Positions 1 to 6,166 are shown, numbered from the stretch's first letter. The stretch is 9,362 nucleotides of DNA from Anthropogastromicrobium sp963652495 (GCA_963652495.1 CAVJTU010000095.1:1-9362); one strand, 5' to 3'. Program-made: numbers and translations. The notes: generated from the letters alone by a model not told the origin.

Positions 1-53
1 ACGAATGTTTTTGAAGATTGCGAGAGTGCAAAGCACGTAGCAATCTGGTATCA
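1..53 (+). repeat. Interspersed structured repeat, copy 1 (right part, cut by window edge)
   Basis: These 53 bases match 4490-4542 of the complete copy with one difference (G at 40, A at 4529). The copy ends in the terminal inverted repeat CTGGTATCA at 45-53. It holds the last internal hairpin, AGATTGC (16-22) with GCAATCT (40-46), enclosing GTGC/GCAC. The G at 40 restores a pair that the middle copy has lost. The left part lies outside the window. The copy sits downstream of the 3' end of the C69 dipeptidase gene. Confidence 0.85.
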
Positions 54-55
54 AA

Positions 56-79
56 GGGGTCAAAATGCCTTTTGACCCC
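56..79 (-). terminator. Perfect hairpin, candidate terminator of the C69 dipeptidase gene
   Basis: GGGGTCAAAA (56-65) and TTTTGACCCC (70-79) are perfectly complementary around a 4-base loop. Read on the minus strand, the hairpin lies 32 bases past the dipeptidase stop and is followed by TTTGATACC. The U-run is short, so termination may be weak. The same GGGTCAAAA motif is part of the repeat family, so this may instead be a repeat module that also serves as terminator. Confidence 0.45.
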
Positions 80-111
80 AACATCTCCAAAAATACAAAA
101 AAGGTAACGTT

Positions 112-1725
112 TTACGGAATATCGGGCAGTTCTCCGTAGACGGAAGCGTCCAGCGTTACAGTCATGGGATCGAGCTGCCTGAGTTCGTCAATAACCTCGT
201 GTGTCTCTGGATTTCTGCCATTTTTCATAGTATTGCTGTTTTTGCTCATGTACCAGCGAACATCATTAAGAAGTCGTCCCGCATCATCAAATGCCTGCTC
301 CTGCACCGCATTGCAGTAATCGGTTATGTACTGCTTTGCCGCCGCACTGTCATCGAGGGAATTGGCATTTTCGAGAACAGTCTGCATAGTCTCGGTCATG
401 AGCGTCTCTGCCTGATGCCAGTACGCCCGCACAGGTTTGCCATAAACTCTATATGCATTTTCCTCAACGCTGAGCGTGTTAAGTTCCTCGAAACGATAAT
501 ATGGGTAAAGCTGTGTGTCAAACACACCGACCTCGTCGGCCGTCTGGCTGCGGGAATATGGAGCGCTTATACTGGTTGCAGCATTCGATATCGGAACAAA
601 CACACCATACAGCGCCGGACCTGTGCTTTCCCACGTCACGCAGGACATGTCCGCAGGAAGCTGCGAATATATCTGCACAACATGAACACTCAACGCAGTG
701 TCCGTTCCGATAACTCGCATATCCGTGCGGCCTGTTTCATCAGGACTGTATTCCGTACCCTCGTAACGGTTTCTCATGATTTCCATAACGTCAAGCACGG
801 AAACCTTTTCCTCTGCTGTAAAGCATAGTGGATATTGTTCACTCTTGTCGTAATCGCCATAATCATCAGGCGCCATGATCTGATGTGCTATCCATGTTCT
901 CATGTGGGAATAGTTCGTAATGACCTCATCGCCAGAGTAGGTAGCCCAAAGGTCAAGCTCTCCGTTTTCGCCATATACCGCAAATCCATTGTCCTTTGCA
1001 AGACTCTCGAGTTCCTCTGAAAGTATGCAGTCGTCATAATCCGACACATATTCAAGAGAAAACTCGTTTCCAAAGGCACAGACTTTGTCATCGGGCAATT
1101 TTACTGCTGCATACTGATGACCATTATACATCTCGATGTACCATGCTTCCTTCTGGTCGGCGATGAGCGCGATATTCACCTCACTGCTGCCATAGGTGTC
1201 GATGAGAGACAGAAGCACTTCAACACCCTCTCTGGCTGTAGCACTTTGGCAGGTTACAAGATCGACAGCAGTAAACTCGGACAGACCATGCTCTACAAGA
1301 GGATCGGCCTCCAGCGCAGCGGCATTTGAAAATGAAGTAATCGACATTACCATTGCAACACCGTATTCGTTCGTGCAGACCGTCGCATCGCTTCCAAGTC
1401 CATTGGCAGCCGTTGCACTTTCCATCCACGGTGTGGATGTGTAGCGATAAGTCGTGGCAGGAATAGGTGCGAACACCGTCTTATCGTTATCGACTGGCAT
1501 CGTCCTTCCGGGTTCATTCTCAACACGCTCCGTAATTGTCACATAATTCGCCCAAACATCCTGATAATCATTGGATTTCGCCATAATCATCGTGCCATCG
1601 GCACTGGCCGCAGAACCTACGTACACTGCAGTGCAGGCATAGGCTTGAGCACTGCCGGCGCATATAGCTGTCAGTGCCAGAACAGCAGAGCATATCGTTC
1701 GCAGAAGCTTGTTCTTTTTTCTCAT
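112..1725 (-). CDS. Secreted C69-family dipeptidase (Ntn hydrolase)
   Basis: 537 residues, full length for peptidase family C69/U34 (PepD-like dipeptidases). Residues 1-30 form a signal peptide: basic start (MRKKNKLLR), a hydrophobic core at about 10-24, then a small-residue stretch SAQAYA. Cleavage after Ala30 would expose Cys31 in ACTAVYVG, which fits the N-terminal nucleophile of this family. The conserved NEYGVAMVMS segment near residue 118 and the following glycine- and serine-rich stretches also fit. The family hydrolyses dipeptides with broad specificity; here it should act outside the membrane. No sorting motif or C-terminal anchor is seen. AAAGGAG lies 10 bases before the ATG. The gene starts 67 bases after the lipoprotein gene with no terminator between them, so co-transcription is likely. 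Family assignment is firm; substrates are not known. Confidence 0.93.
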   Translation of the reverse strand: MRKKNKLLRTICSAVLALTAICAGSAQAYACTAVYVGSAASADGTMIMAKSNDYQDVWANYVTITERVENEPGRTMPVDNDKTVFAPIPATTYRYTSTPWMESATAANGLGSDATVCTNEYGVAMVMSITSFSNAAALEADPLVEHGLSEFTAVDLVTCQSATAREGVEVLLSLIDTYGSSEVNIALIADQKEAWYIEMYNGHQYAAVKLPDDKVCAFGNEFSLEYVSDYDDCILSEELESLAKDNGFAVYGENGELDLWATYSGDEVITNYSHMRTWIAHQIMAPDDYGDYDKSEQYPLCFTAEEKVSVLDVMEIMRNRYEGTEYSPDETGRTDMRVIGTDTALSVHVVQIYSQLPADMSCVTWESTGPALYGVFVPISNAATSISAPYSRSQTADEVGVFDTQLYPYYRFEELNTLSVEENAYRVYGKPVRAYWHQAETLMTETMQTVLENANSLDDSAAAKQYITDYCNAVQEQAFDDAGRLLNDVRWYMSKNSNTMKNGRNPETHEVIDELRQLDPMTVTLDASVYGELPDIP

Positions 1726-1792
1726 CTTCCCCTGTCTCCTTTCGAGTCAATTTATAATGATGGATCCTACCGCTTTAGAAGCAGAAACCTTC

Positions 1793-2692
1793 TTATTTAC
1801 TGGTGTTAAATCCGTCCAGCACCTCATCATTCGGCAGAAGTTCCCAAGTGCTGTCCGTAATTTTCACCGTCAGACTGTCATCGCTGTCTCTGTAAATCAT
1901 TCCAGTCAGCTTATTTTTGTTCGGATCCTCCACCTCAAAGGTCATTTCGTGGTCTTCAAAAGTACCGACGCCATTTTCGAGATTGCACAGGCGGGTGATG
2001 ATGAGACTAACGTCAAACGTTCCGTCCTCATTTTCAGAGATCGTCAGAGTGCTGTCATCGGAACTTCTTTTATGCTCACCAAGGAAATAGTCGCTCAGTT
2101 CACTCTCACGATCCGCGTTGGAATCATCTGAGGCATCGCCCTGAAGCGGGACATACAGGTTCTCCGCATATGTCAGCATTTCTGTATCACCAAACTCCTT
2201 ACCGGTGGCAGAGAGGGAATACGTCACACCGGTCACAACATCGTACCAGTTTACGACCTGCACGATTTTCGTCGCATCGTTGTCGGCAGCGGTATAACCA
2301 TAATAGATTGCATCCCGACCGGAAACGCTGCAATCGGTTTTCTCAATCCATTGATACTCCATACCGGAGATATCTGTCAGCGCGTCTGTCATCTGCATTC
2401 TGTAGATCCACTTCGCTCCGTCCAGTTCGTAGGTCATCTGCGCCATCGCACCATCAGCCATATAACTGTAAGAAACATCGGCAGCACCATCCGGTGCGAC
2501 CATATCAAAGCCGGTTGCCTTCGCGACACCCTGTTCGTCCGATTTCGTCCACGGATTTGCAAGCCCCGCCTGTTCGGATGAGGCAGCGCTTTCACTGCTT
2601 TGAGTATTTATCCTGACTGAAAAACTGCATCCTGCCAACGTCACCGCGCTGACCGTCATTATCGCCAAAACTGAAATGATATTCTTTCTCAT
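1793..2692 (-). CDS. Putative lipoprotein of unknown function
   Basis: 299 residues. The N-terminus is a lipoprotein signal: MRKN, a hydrophobic stretch at 5-20, then lipobox LAGC with the lipidated Cys22. A Ser/Ala/Glu-rich linker (about 28-42) follows, typical of surface lipoproteins. The rest alternates short beta-strand-like segments. I read two parts: about 45-190, which resembles DUF4367-like domains only loosely, and about 200-299, a beta-rich domain rich in Asp, Glu and Ser. No catalytic motif is evident. The gene has its own strong promoter and probably leads a unit with the downstream C69 dipeptidase, so it may bind peptides or act in envelope maintenance; that is inference from context only. 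GAAAGGGG precedes the ATG by 12 bases, slightly long. The stop is TAA. Confidence 0.85.
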   Translation of the reverse strand: MRKNIISVLAIMTVSAVTLAGCSFSVRINTQSSESAASSEQAGLANPWTKSDEQGVAKATGFDMVAPDGAADVSYSYMADGAMAQMTYELDGAKWIYRMQMTDALTDISGMEYQWIEKTDCSVSGRDAIYYGYTAADNDATKIVQVVNWYDVVTGVTYSLSATGKEFGDTEMLTYAENLYVPLQGDASDDSNADRESELSDYFLGEHKRSSDDSTLTISENEDGTFDVSLIITRLCNLENGVGTFEDHEMTFEVEDPNKNKLTGMIYRDSDDSLTVKITDSTWELLPNDEVLDGFNTSK

Positions 2693-2734
2693 TTTTTATA
2701 AGTTCCCCTTTCACTGATATAAATCTTTTTTAGT

Positions 2735-2765
2735 GCATTGTACACAATGCGCCAAAGAGTGTCAA
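2735..2765 (-). promoter_or_regulatory. Strong sigma-A promoter with overlapping dyad operator, upstream of the lipoprotein
   Basis: On the minus strand TTGACA (2765-2760) and TACAAT (2742-2737) are separated by exactly 17 bases: consensus -35 and a 5/6 -10. The -10 is embedded in a dyad at 2735-2750 with 7-bp arms GCATTGT/ACAATGC around two central bases. A protein bound there would block polymerase, so repression by a dimeric regulator is likely. Transcription would start near 2730, giving a leader of about 38 bases before the lipoprotein ATG. Confidence 0.75.
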
Positions 2766-2776
2766 GTGTCATTATA

Positions 2777-2796
2777 ATAAAAATGTGCTTTTTTAT
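2777..2796 (-). terminator. Weak A/T hairpin at the end of the MFS gene
   Basis: On the minus strand ATAAAAA and TTTTTAT pair (7 bp, all A-U) around a 6-base loop. The hairpin includes the MFS stop codon and is followed by TATAAT. The lack of G-C pairs makes it a weak terminator at best, so read-through into the lipoprotein gene is possible. Confidence 0.25.
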
Positions 2797-3998
2797 TTTG
2801 TTTTGACCGCAGATGGAAACATGCTCAGACTCTTTATCATTGCGCTTGTGAACAACAGCACGCCTCCGACAGAGAAAAGCTGCACTCCCCACAATGTTGC
2901 GCTCAGTCCAGCCATGTCGATCATCGGACCACCGACGAAGCTGGCAATCAGATATCCTGCCGTAAAAGCGCTGCCTATAAGTGCCTGTCCATTTAAAAAT
3001 TCCTTTTCCGGAAGCGTGTGCGCAATGTAGCGGACTCCTGCCGGCACATAGATCGCATAACCCACAAACTGCAGCAGTTCGGCTGCATATATGAGATAGA
3101 CATTTGGAGCCAGCATGATGAGAAAATTCTTCAAAGCCCACATCCAGCCTGCGATAGCGAGAAGTCTGCGGTTTCCGACCTTATCCGCAAAACGACGGTA
3201 AAGAATCATAGCAGGCAGCTCCGTCATGGCGGAGATAAAAGCTGCAATACCGAGATTTGAGCTGTTTCCTCCGATTCGCTGAATAATTTGCAGCAGGTAA
3301 GTCTCTGTAAATCCGTTCGAGGTTGCAAGACACAATACACCGGCGAGGAAAAGATAAAACTGCGGATACTCGCGCAGGAAAATCTTCTTTTCCTTCGGCG
3401 TTACATTGGCTGGCTGCCGTTGCTCCACATTTGGAGCGTTGAACATAAAAACAACCACGCAAAGCAGGAGGCATGGAACAGCATACAGTCCCGGCAGAAT
3501 ATCCGGTGTGAAGAACTTCTGAATCAGCACACCTGTGACAAGGCTCGCCGTAGAATATGCCGCTGAACCAAAGCCACGCGCTACGCCATAGTTAATTTTT
3601 GTCCCCTGCTCATGATAACCGCGATAAAGTGAATTGACCGGTGCCGCCATAGACTGTGTAAGCAGAAACACAAGCACATATGCAACGCAGAAGGCAACAC
3701 CGCTGAGCGGGAGCAAAAGGAGCACCAATGCCACCACTACGATAAGCGCACTCGTCCCCATCATTACCTTGCCGATTCGTATTCCTGTACGCGATACCAC
3801 TAAGGCGGTCAACAGCTGAACACCGACTGCACCAAGATTGCTAATGCCGAGCAGAAGGCCAATTTGCCCATTGGTAAGGCCGCGATTGAGAAGGTAGGCC
3901 GAGGCATAGCAGCTGACTAAAGCAAGTGCACTAAAATACAGTGCCTGAATGACCGCGTAAAACACCGTTGCATTTTTCTTGTTAACGTGAATTGGCAT
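2793..3998 (-). CDS. MFS transporter, MFS_1-like family
   Basis: 401 residues from the ATG at 3998. Twelve hydrophobic segments are spread over the length, with the N-terminal NKKNATVFYAVIQALYFS and the loop GLTNGQIGLLLG typical of the small MFS_1-like family (nucleoside:H+ symporter-like and sugar-transporter-like members). A basic central loop with NVTPKEKKIF splits the two six-helix halves. It should be a proton- or cation-coupled transporter in the cytoplasmic membrane; the substrate cannot be told. The frame is open up to a GTG at 4010 (four more residues). Neither start has a good ribosome binding site; I chose the ATG because the family usually begins close before the NKKN-type segment. 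The upstream region looks rearranged, which may have cost the gene its native initiation region. The downstream lipoprotein has its own promoter. Confidence 0.88.
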   Translation of the reverse strand: MPIHVNKKNATVFYAVIQALYFSALALVSCYASAYLLNRGLTNGQIGLLLGISNLGAVGVQLLTALVVSRTGIRIGKVMMGTSALIVVVALVLLLLPLSGVAFCVAYVLVFLLTQSMAAPVNSLYRGYHEQGTKINYGVARGFGSAAYSTASLVTGVLIQKFFTPDILPGLYAVPCLLLCVVVFMFNAPNVEQRQPANVTPKEKKIFLREYPQFYLFLAGVLCLATSNGFTETYLLQIIQRIGGNSSNLGIAAFISAMTELPAMILYRRFADKVGNRRLLAIAGWMWALKNFLIMLAPNVYLIYAAELLQFVGYAIYVPAGVRYIAHTLPEKEFLNGQALIGSAFTAGYLIASFVGGPMIDMAGLSATLWGVQLFSVGGVLLFTSAMIKSLSMFPSAVKTK

Positions 3999-4010
3999 AA
4001 TAACTATCAC

Positions 4011-4398
4011 TGCTACTCAAAACATGCATCAATATACTCATATTGAGAATCATAGACTCTCATAAACATTGCTCACTTCTTCATCATGTATGCTTTCACT
4101 GAACTACAGTTCTGTCTGCTCACAAATTCCAAGTTGGAACAACGTGTACACTCTACCGTCGTTAGTTTTCCGGACACCCCCGGTACCTACTTACATTTGC
4201 ATCTATTATGTAGTTTCGTAACTTATTGCATCCTTCAAAAAAATGAAGTTTTTGTACCTTAAGCTTTTGTTTTTGTATATGTGCTTTTTGAGTAGGCTCT
4301 CCTTTCCTTATTTTCTTTGATCAACTACCCATCGCCTAAAGGTAGTGAACTTGTCATTCCCCGTACTTGTACAAACAATGTACATTGAGTTAATTATA
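4011..4398. other. 388-bp stretch without a convincing gene, probably decayed DNA
   Basis: No frame carries a gene-like ORF. Seen here: an orphan AAGGAAAGGAG on the minus strand (4309-4299) with no start codon within 15 bases; dyads GAACTACAGTTC (4101-4112), TTCCAA-G-TTGGAA (4127-4139) and GTGTACAC (4144-4151); a hairpin CTTCA/TGAAG in an A/T-rich tract near 4230-4250; ACTACC/GGTAGT (4324-4329, 4341-4346) around GCCTAAA, which recalls subterminal hairpins of IS200/IS605 elements; and an 18-codon minus-strand ORF at 4013-4069 ending two bases before the alternative GTG start of the MFS gene. None of these alone proves function. Confidence 0.5.
4367..4387. promoter_or_regulatory. Two adjacent TGTACA palindromes, candidate operator
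   Basis: TTGTACAA (4367-4374) and CAATGTACATTG (4376-4387) are both perfect palindromes, one base apart. They lie just downstream of a candidate minus-strand -10 box. The lipoprotein operator also contains TTGTACA followed by AATG, so the same regulator might bind both sites. No regulator gene of the expected type (GntR, MarR or TetR) is in the window. Confidence 0.4.
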
Positions 4399-4421
4399 TG
4401 ATACCAGGGGCAAAAGGTCAG
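4393..4421 (-). promoter_or_regulatory. Candidate promoter at the repeat edge, facing the MFS gene
   Basis: On the minus strand CTGACC (4421-4416, 4/6 to the -35 consensus) is followed after 17 bases by a perfect TATAAT (4398-4393). The -35 and the whole spacer belong to repeat copy 2; the -10 is the first sequence outside it. The MFS start is about 390 bases away, so any transcript would carry a long leader. Confidence 0.35.
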
Positions 4422-4542
4422 AAAGCCGATGCAAGCTTGCTTGCAGGAGGATTTTTGACCTCTTGACCCGCCAAAAACATGAGCAGATTACGAATGTTTT
4501 TGAAGATTGCGAGAGTGCAAAGCACGTAACAATCTGGTATCA
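4399..4542 (+). repeat. Interspersed structured repeat, copy 2 (complete, MITE-like or RNA-like)
   Basis: 144 bp bounded by TGATACCAG (4399-4407) and its complement CTGGTATCA (4534-4542). Inside are three hairpins: (a) about 4408-4419 with 4457-4469 (GGTC/GACC core), capped by TGCAAG-CTTG-CTTGCA; (b) CAAAAACAT (4472-4480) with ATGTTTTTG (4494-4502); (c) AGATTG with CAATCT enclosing GTGC/GCAC (4505-4535). The termini close these into a multibranch, cloverleaf-like fold. No ORF is present and no target-site duplication is obvious. Copy 1 matches the right part at 52/53 and copy 3 the left part at 69/71. It lies between the MFS gene and the 28-residue ORF. Confidence 0.88.
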
Positions 4543-4564
4543 AAACATCATTTTTATGTTTATA

Positions 4565-4651
4565 TCAATCTTCGCTTTCCATGCGATAGCACCAGAATGA
4601 AAGTCCTGCAAATGCTATGCAGGCTGCAATTACGACACAATTTGTAATCAT
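4565..4651 (-). CDS. 28-residue single-helix membrane microprotein
   Basis: The ORF starts at the ATG at 4651 and ends with TGA at 4567-4565. AAAGGAG precedes the ATG by 5 bases, one of the best ribosome binding sites in the window, which is the main reason to call such a short ORF. The product begins MITN, has a hydrophobic helix CVVIAACIAFAGLSFWCY (residues 5-22) long enough to cross the membrane, and ends RMESED. It contains three cysteines and an acidic tail, unlike the basic tails of most type I toxins. Its size and shape resemble regulatory subunits such as KdpF, but I see no homology. It follows the 135-residue membrane protein gene by 71 bases on the same strand, so it probably belongs to the LysR unit. 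Function unknown. Confidence 0.62.
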   Translation of the reverse strand: MITNCVVIAACIAFAGLSFWCYRMESED

Positions 4652-4676
4652 GGCTGCTCCTTTCCGATTCAGACGA

Positions 4677-4709
4677 TCTGTCTGCTGTTTTGGCAACAGA
4701 ACAGACAGA
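4677..4709 (-). other. Strong intercistronic hairpin
   Basis: TCTGTCTG (4677-4684) pairs with CAGACAGA (4702-4709) and CTGTT (4685-4689) with AACAG (4695-4699), leaving a 2-base bulge and a 5-base loop: 13 pairs in total. It starts 13 bases past the stop of the 135-residue protein gene. On neither strand is it followed by a U-run, so it is more likely an mRNA-stabilising or processing element than a terminator. Confidence 0.5.
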
Positions 4710-4722
4710 CATTTTCGTTTCA

Positions 4723-5130
4723 TCAGAAGGAGCTGCTTTTTCGTCCATCTCCGGCATCTCTTGCCCGGATTATGTATTTAAAGATACGTCGTTCTATCGT
4801 TGGCGGATACCTGTGCCTGCTGACGATGCAGCATCCCAGCAAAATGATACAGTTCAAAACCAGGCGCAGCAGCAGGAAATTCTGCATCTTGCGAATAAGT
4901 CCCGTGTTGTGAGTCTCCTGAGCAGAAAGTCCCACAATAATTGCATGACTTTGTACAACTGTTTCCAGTCGGCACTCTGGTCCCTTGTCCTGCGTCTGCC
5001 ACGAGGATTCCTGCATAGCACTCTGCTGCAAGACCACCGGCAGACTCTTGTTCCATATCTGCCAGGTGCAAAATACAAGAATCCACAAAGTTGCAAACAT
5101 GCAAAAACGACGTTTTATTGCCCTGCTCAT
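4723..5130 (-). CDS. Small two-helix membrane protein coupled to a LysR regulator, unknown function
   Basis: 135 residues; not recognised as a named family. The N-terminus is basic (MSRAIKRR), then a hydrophobic helix at about 9-24, a polar middle with several Gln and Ser at about 35-82, a second helix NFLLLRLVLNCIILLGCC at about 84-101, and a basic tail (SRHRYPPTIERRIF and following) ending DAGDGRKSSSF. Predicted topology: both ends inside, about 60 residues outside. If the first helix were a cleaved signal peptide, it would be a single-pass protein. The ATG overlaps the LysR stop codon as ATGA, which implies translational coupling and a functional link. I recall, without being able to check, small hypothetical proteins after LysR genes in related clostridia. 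It could be a sensor or target of the regulator; this is inference. Confidence 0.72.
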   Translation of the reverse strand: MSRAIKRRFCMFATLWILVFCTWQIWNKSLPVVLQQSAMQESSWQTQDKGPECRLETVVQSHAIIVGLSAQETHNTGLIRKMQNFLLLRLVLNCIILLGCCIVSRHRYPPTIERRIFKYIIRARDAGDGRKSSSF

Positions 5131-6038
5131 TTTAACACCAGCTTCTTGTACTTAGCAAGCTCGTTGACATAGAGCTGTGCCAGTTCACTCAGCTGAATAT
5201 TTTTTCGCTTGACGTAGCCGATCGTCATAACTTCATTCTCCACAAGGGGAACAGCAGCATAATCGCTTCCATTTAATTCCTCACAGATAATGCCAGAGCA
5301 TAACGTATAGCCATTTAGTCCGATCATCAGATTTAACATGCTCGCGCGGTCATCAACCTGAATCGTCTGTTTATACTCGTAGGTGCTGAAGACCTCCTCC
5401 GCAAAATAGAAAGAATTCGTTTTCCCCTGGTCGAAGGTCAGACACGGGTAATTCTCAAGTTCCTTTAAGCTGACTGATTTCTTGGACGCAATCGGGTTTC
5501 CTTTCCACACATAGACATAGGTGTTGCAGTCAAACAGCGGAACAAATTCGAGTTCACTTTCGTGTATCAATTTCGTTAAGACTTTCTGATTAAAATCACT
5601 CATATAGAGGATTCCAATCTCACTGATAAAATCCTTGACGTGCTCAATCACCTTTCCGGTCTTTGTCTCATGGATTGCAAATGCATAGTCGTCCATACCA
5701 AATTCCTTTACCATTTCGACAAATGCCTTCACAGCGAATGTGTAATGCTGCATGGAAACAGCGAATCGCTTCTTGCTCTGTGTCTTTTCGACGTATCGCT
5801 CCTCCATCAGGCGATACTGCTCAACAACCTGTCTGGCATAACCTAAAAATTCGTTTCCCTCGGTCGTAACGAGGATTCCTCTGTTGGTACGGCCAAATAT
5901 ACGGATTCCAATTTCCCTTTCAAGTTCTTTGACTGCCTCTGAAAGACTAGGCTGGGAAATAAACAGCTTCGCCGCTGCCTGATTCATCGATCCGCAGTCC
6001 GCGACTGCAATCGCATATCGTAATTGCTGTAGTGTCAT
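5127..6038 (-). CDS. LysR-type transcriptional regulator
   Basis: 303 residues, the normal LysR length. Residues 1-60 are the winged helix-turn-helix: MTLQQLRYAIAVADCGSMNQ, then AAAKLFISQPSLSEAVKELE, which is the classical recognition helix region, and GIRIFGRTNRGILVTTEG as the wing. Residues about 62-88 form the linker helix. About 90-300 form the two-lobed effector-binding domain. The family acts as tetramers that bind T-N11-A dyads and respond to small molecules. The ATG has AAAGG nine bases upstream, a moderate site. The gene is translationally coupled to the membrane protein that follows and sits downstream of a dipeptidase gene and a structured leader. Ligand and targets are unknown; its own small downstream genes are the simplest candidates. 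Confidence 0.93.
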   Translation of the reverse strand: MTLQQLRYAIAVADCGSMNQAAAKLFISQPSLSEAVKELEREIGIRIFGRTNRGILVTTEGNEFLGYARQVVEQYRLMEERYVEKTQSKKRFAVSMQHYTFAVKAFVEMVKEFGMDDYAFAIHETKTGKVIEHVKDFISEIGILYMSDFNQKVLTKLIHESELEFVPLFDCNTYVYVWKGNPIASKKSVSLKELENYPCLTFDQGKTNSFYFAEEVFSTYEYKQTIQVDDRASMLNLMIGLNGYTLCSGIICEELNGSDYAAVPLVENEVMTIGYVKRKNIQLSELAQLYVNELAKYKKLVLK

Positions 6039-6093
6039 ATTTCTGCCTTTCTGCCATCCGGCTCTAGATCACTATGTTTTTTCAAAAGAAAAA

Positions 6094-6114
6094 GGCCCTG
6101 CTCTCTGCAGGGCC
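6094..6114 (-). terminator. Intrinsic terminator between pepV and the LysR gene
   Basis: On the minus strand GGCCCTGC and GCAGGGCC form a perfect 8-bp G-C-rich stem with loop AGAGA, followed by TTTTTCTTTTG. This is a textbook terminator. It ends the pepV transcript, but it also lies 55 bases upstream of the LysR start and downstream of the only promoter candidate found for that gene, so it may act as an attenuator. Confidence 0.9.
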
Positions 6115-6139
6115 AAAAGGGAATAAAAAGGGGAGGGAT

Positions 6140-6157
6140 GCCGATTACTTCATCGGC
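6140..6157 (-). other. Leader hairpin upstream of the LysR gene
   Basis: GCCGAT (6140-6145) and ATCGGC (6152-6157) form a perfect 6-bp stem with a 6-base loop. If transcription starts near 6160, this hairpin would sit at the very 5' end of the LysR mRNA, before the terminator. Confidence 0.45.
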
Positions 6158-6166
6158 TATGAAAAA

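Noticed and set aside
199..828. 209-codon plus-strand frame inside the C69 dipeptidase gene
   Set aside because: Antisense to a complete, well-supported enzyme gene and lacking any recognisable domain.
2689..3141. 150-codon minus-strand frame within the MFS gene and ending at the lipoprotein start
   Set aside because: Shadow of the MFS reading frame; the spacer promoter and dyad explain the region between the genes.
4073..4190. Minus-strand frame with a CxxC-like peptide VECTRCSNLEF
   Set aside because: No start codon or ribosome binding site, closed upstream by a stop, and no second metal-binding pair in proper spacing.
4560..4757. 65-codon minus-strand frame overlapping the end of the 135-residue gene
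   Set aside because: Out of frame with both likely genes, no ribosome binding site, low hydrophobic pattern; the well-placed 28-codon ORF uses the same DNA better.
4690..5172. 160-codon plus-strand frame opposite the 135-residue gene
   Set aside because: No ribosome binding site and no domain; the minus-strand frame has helices and an ATGA link to LysR. It is an antisense shadow.
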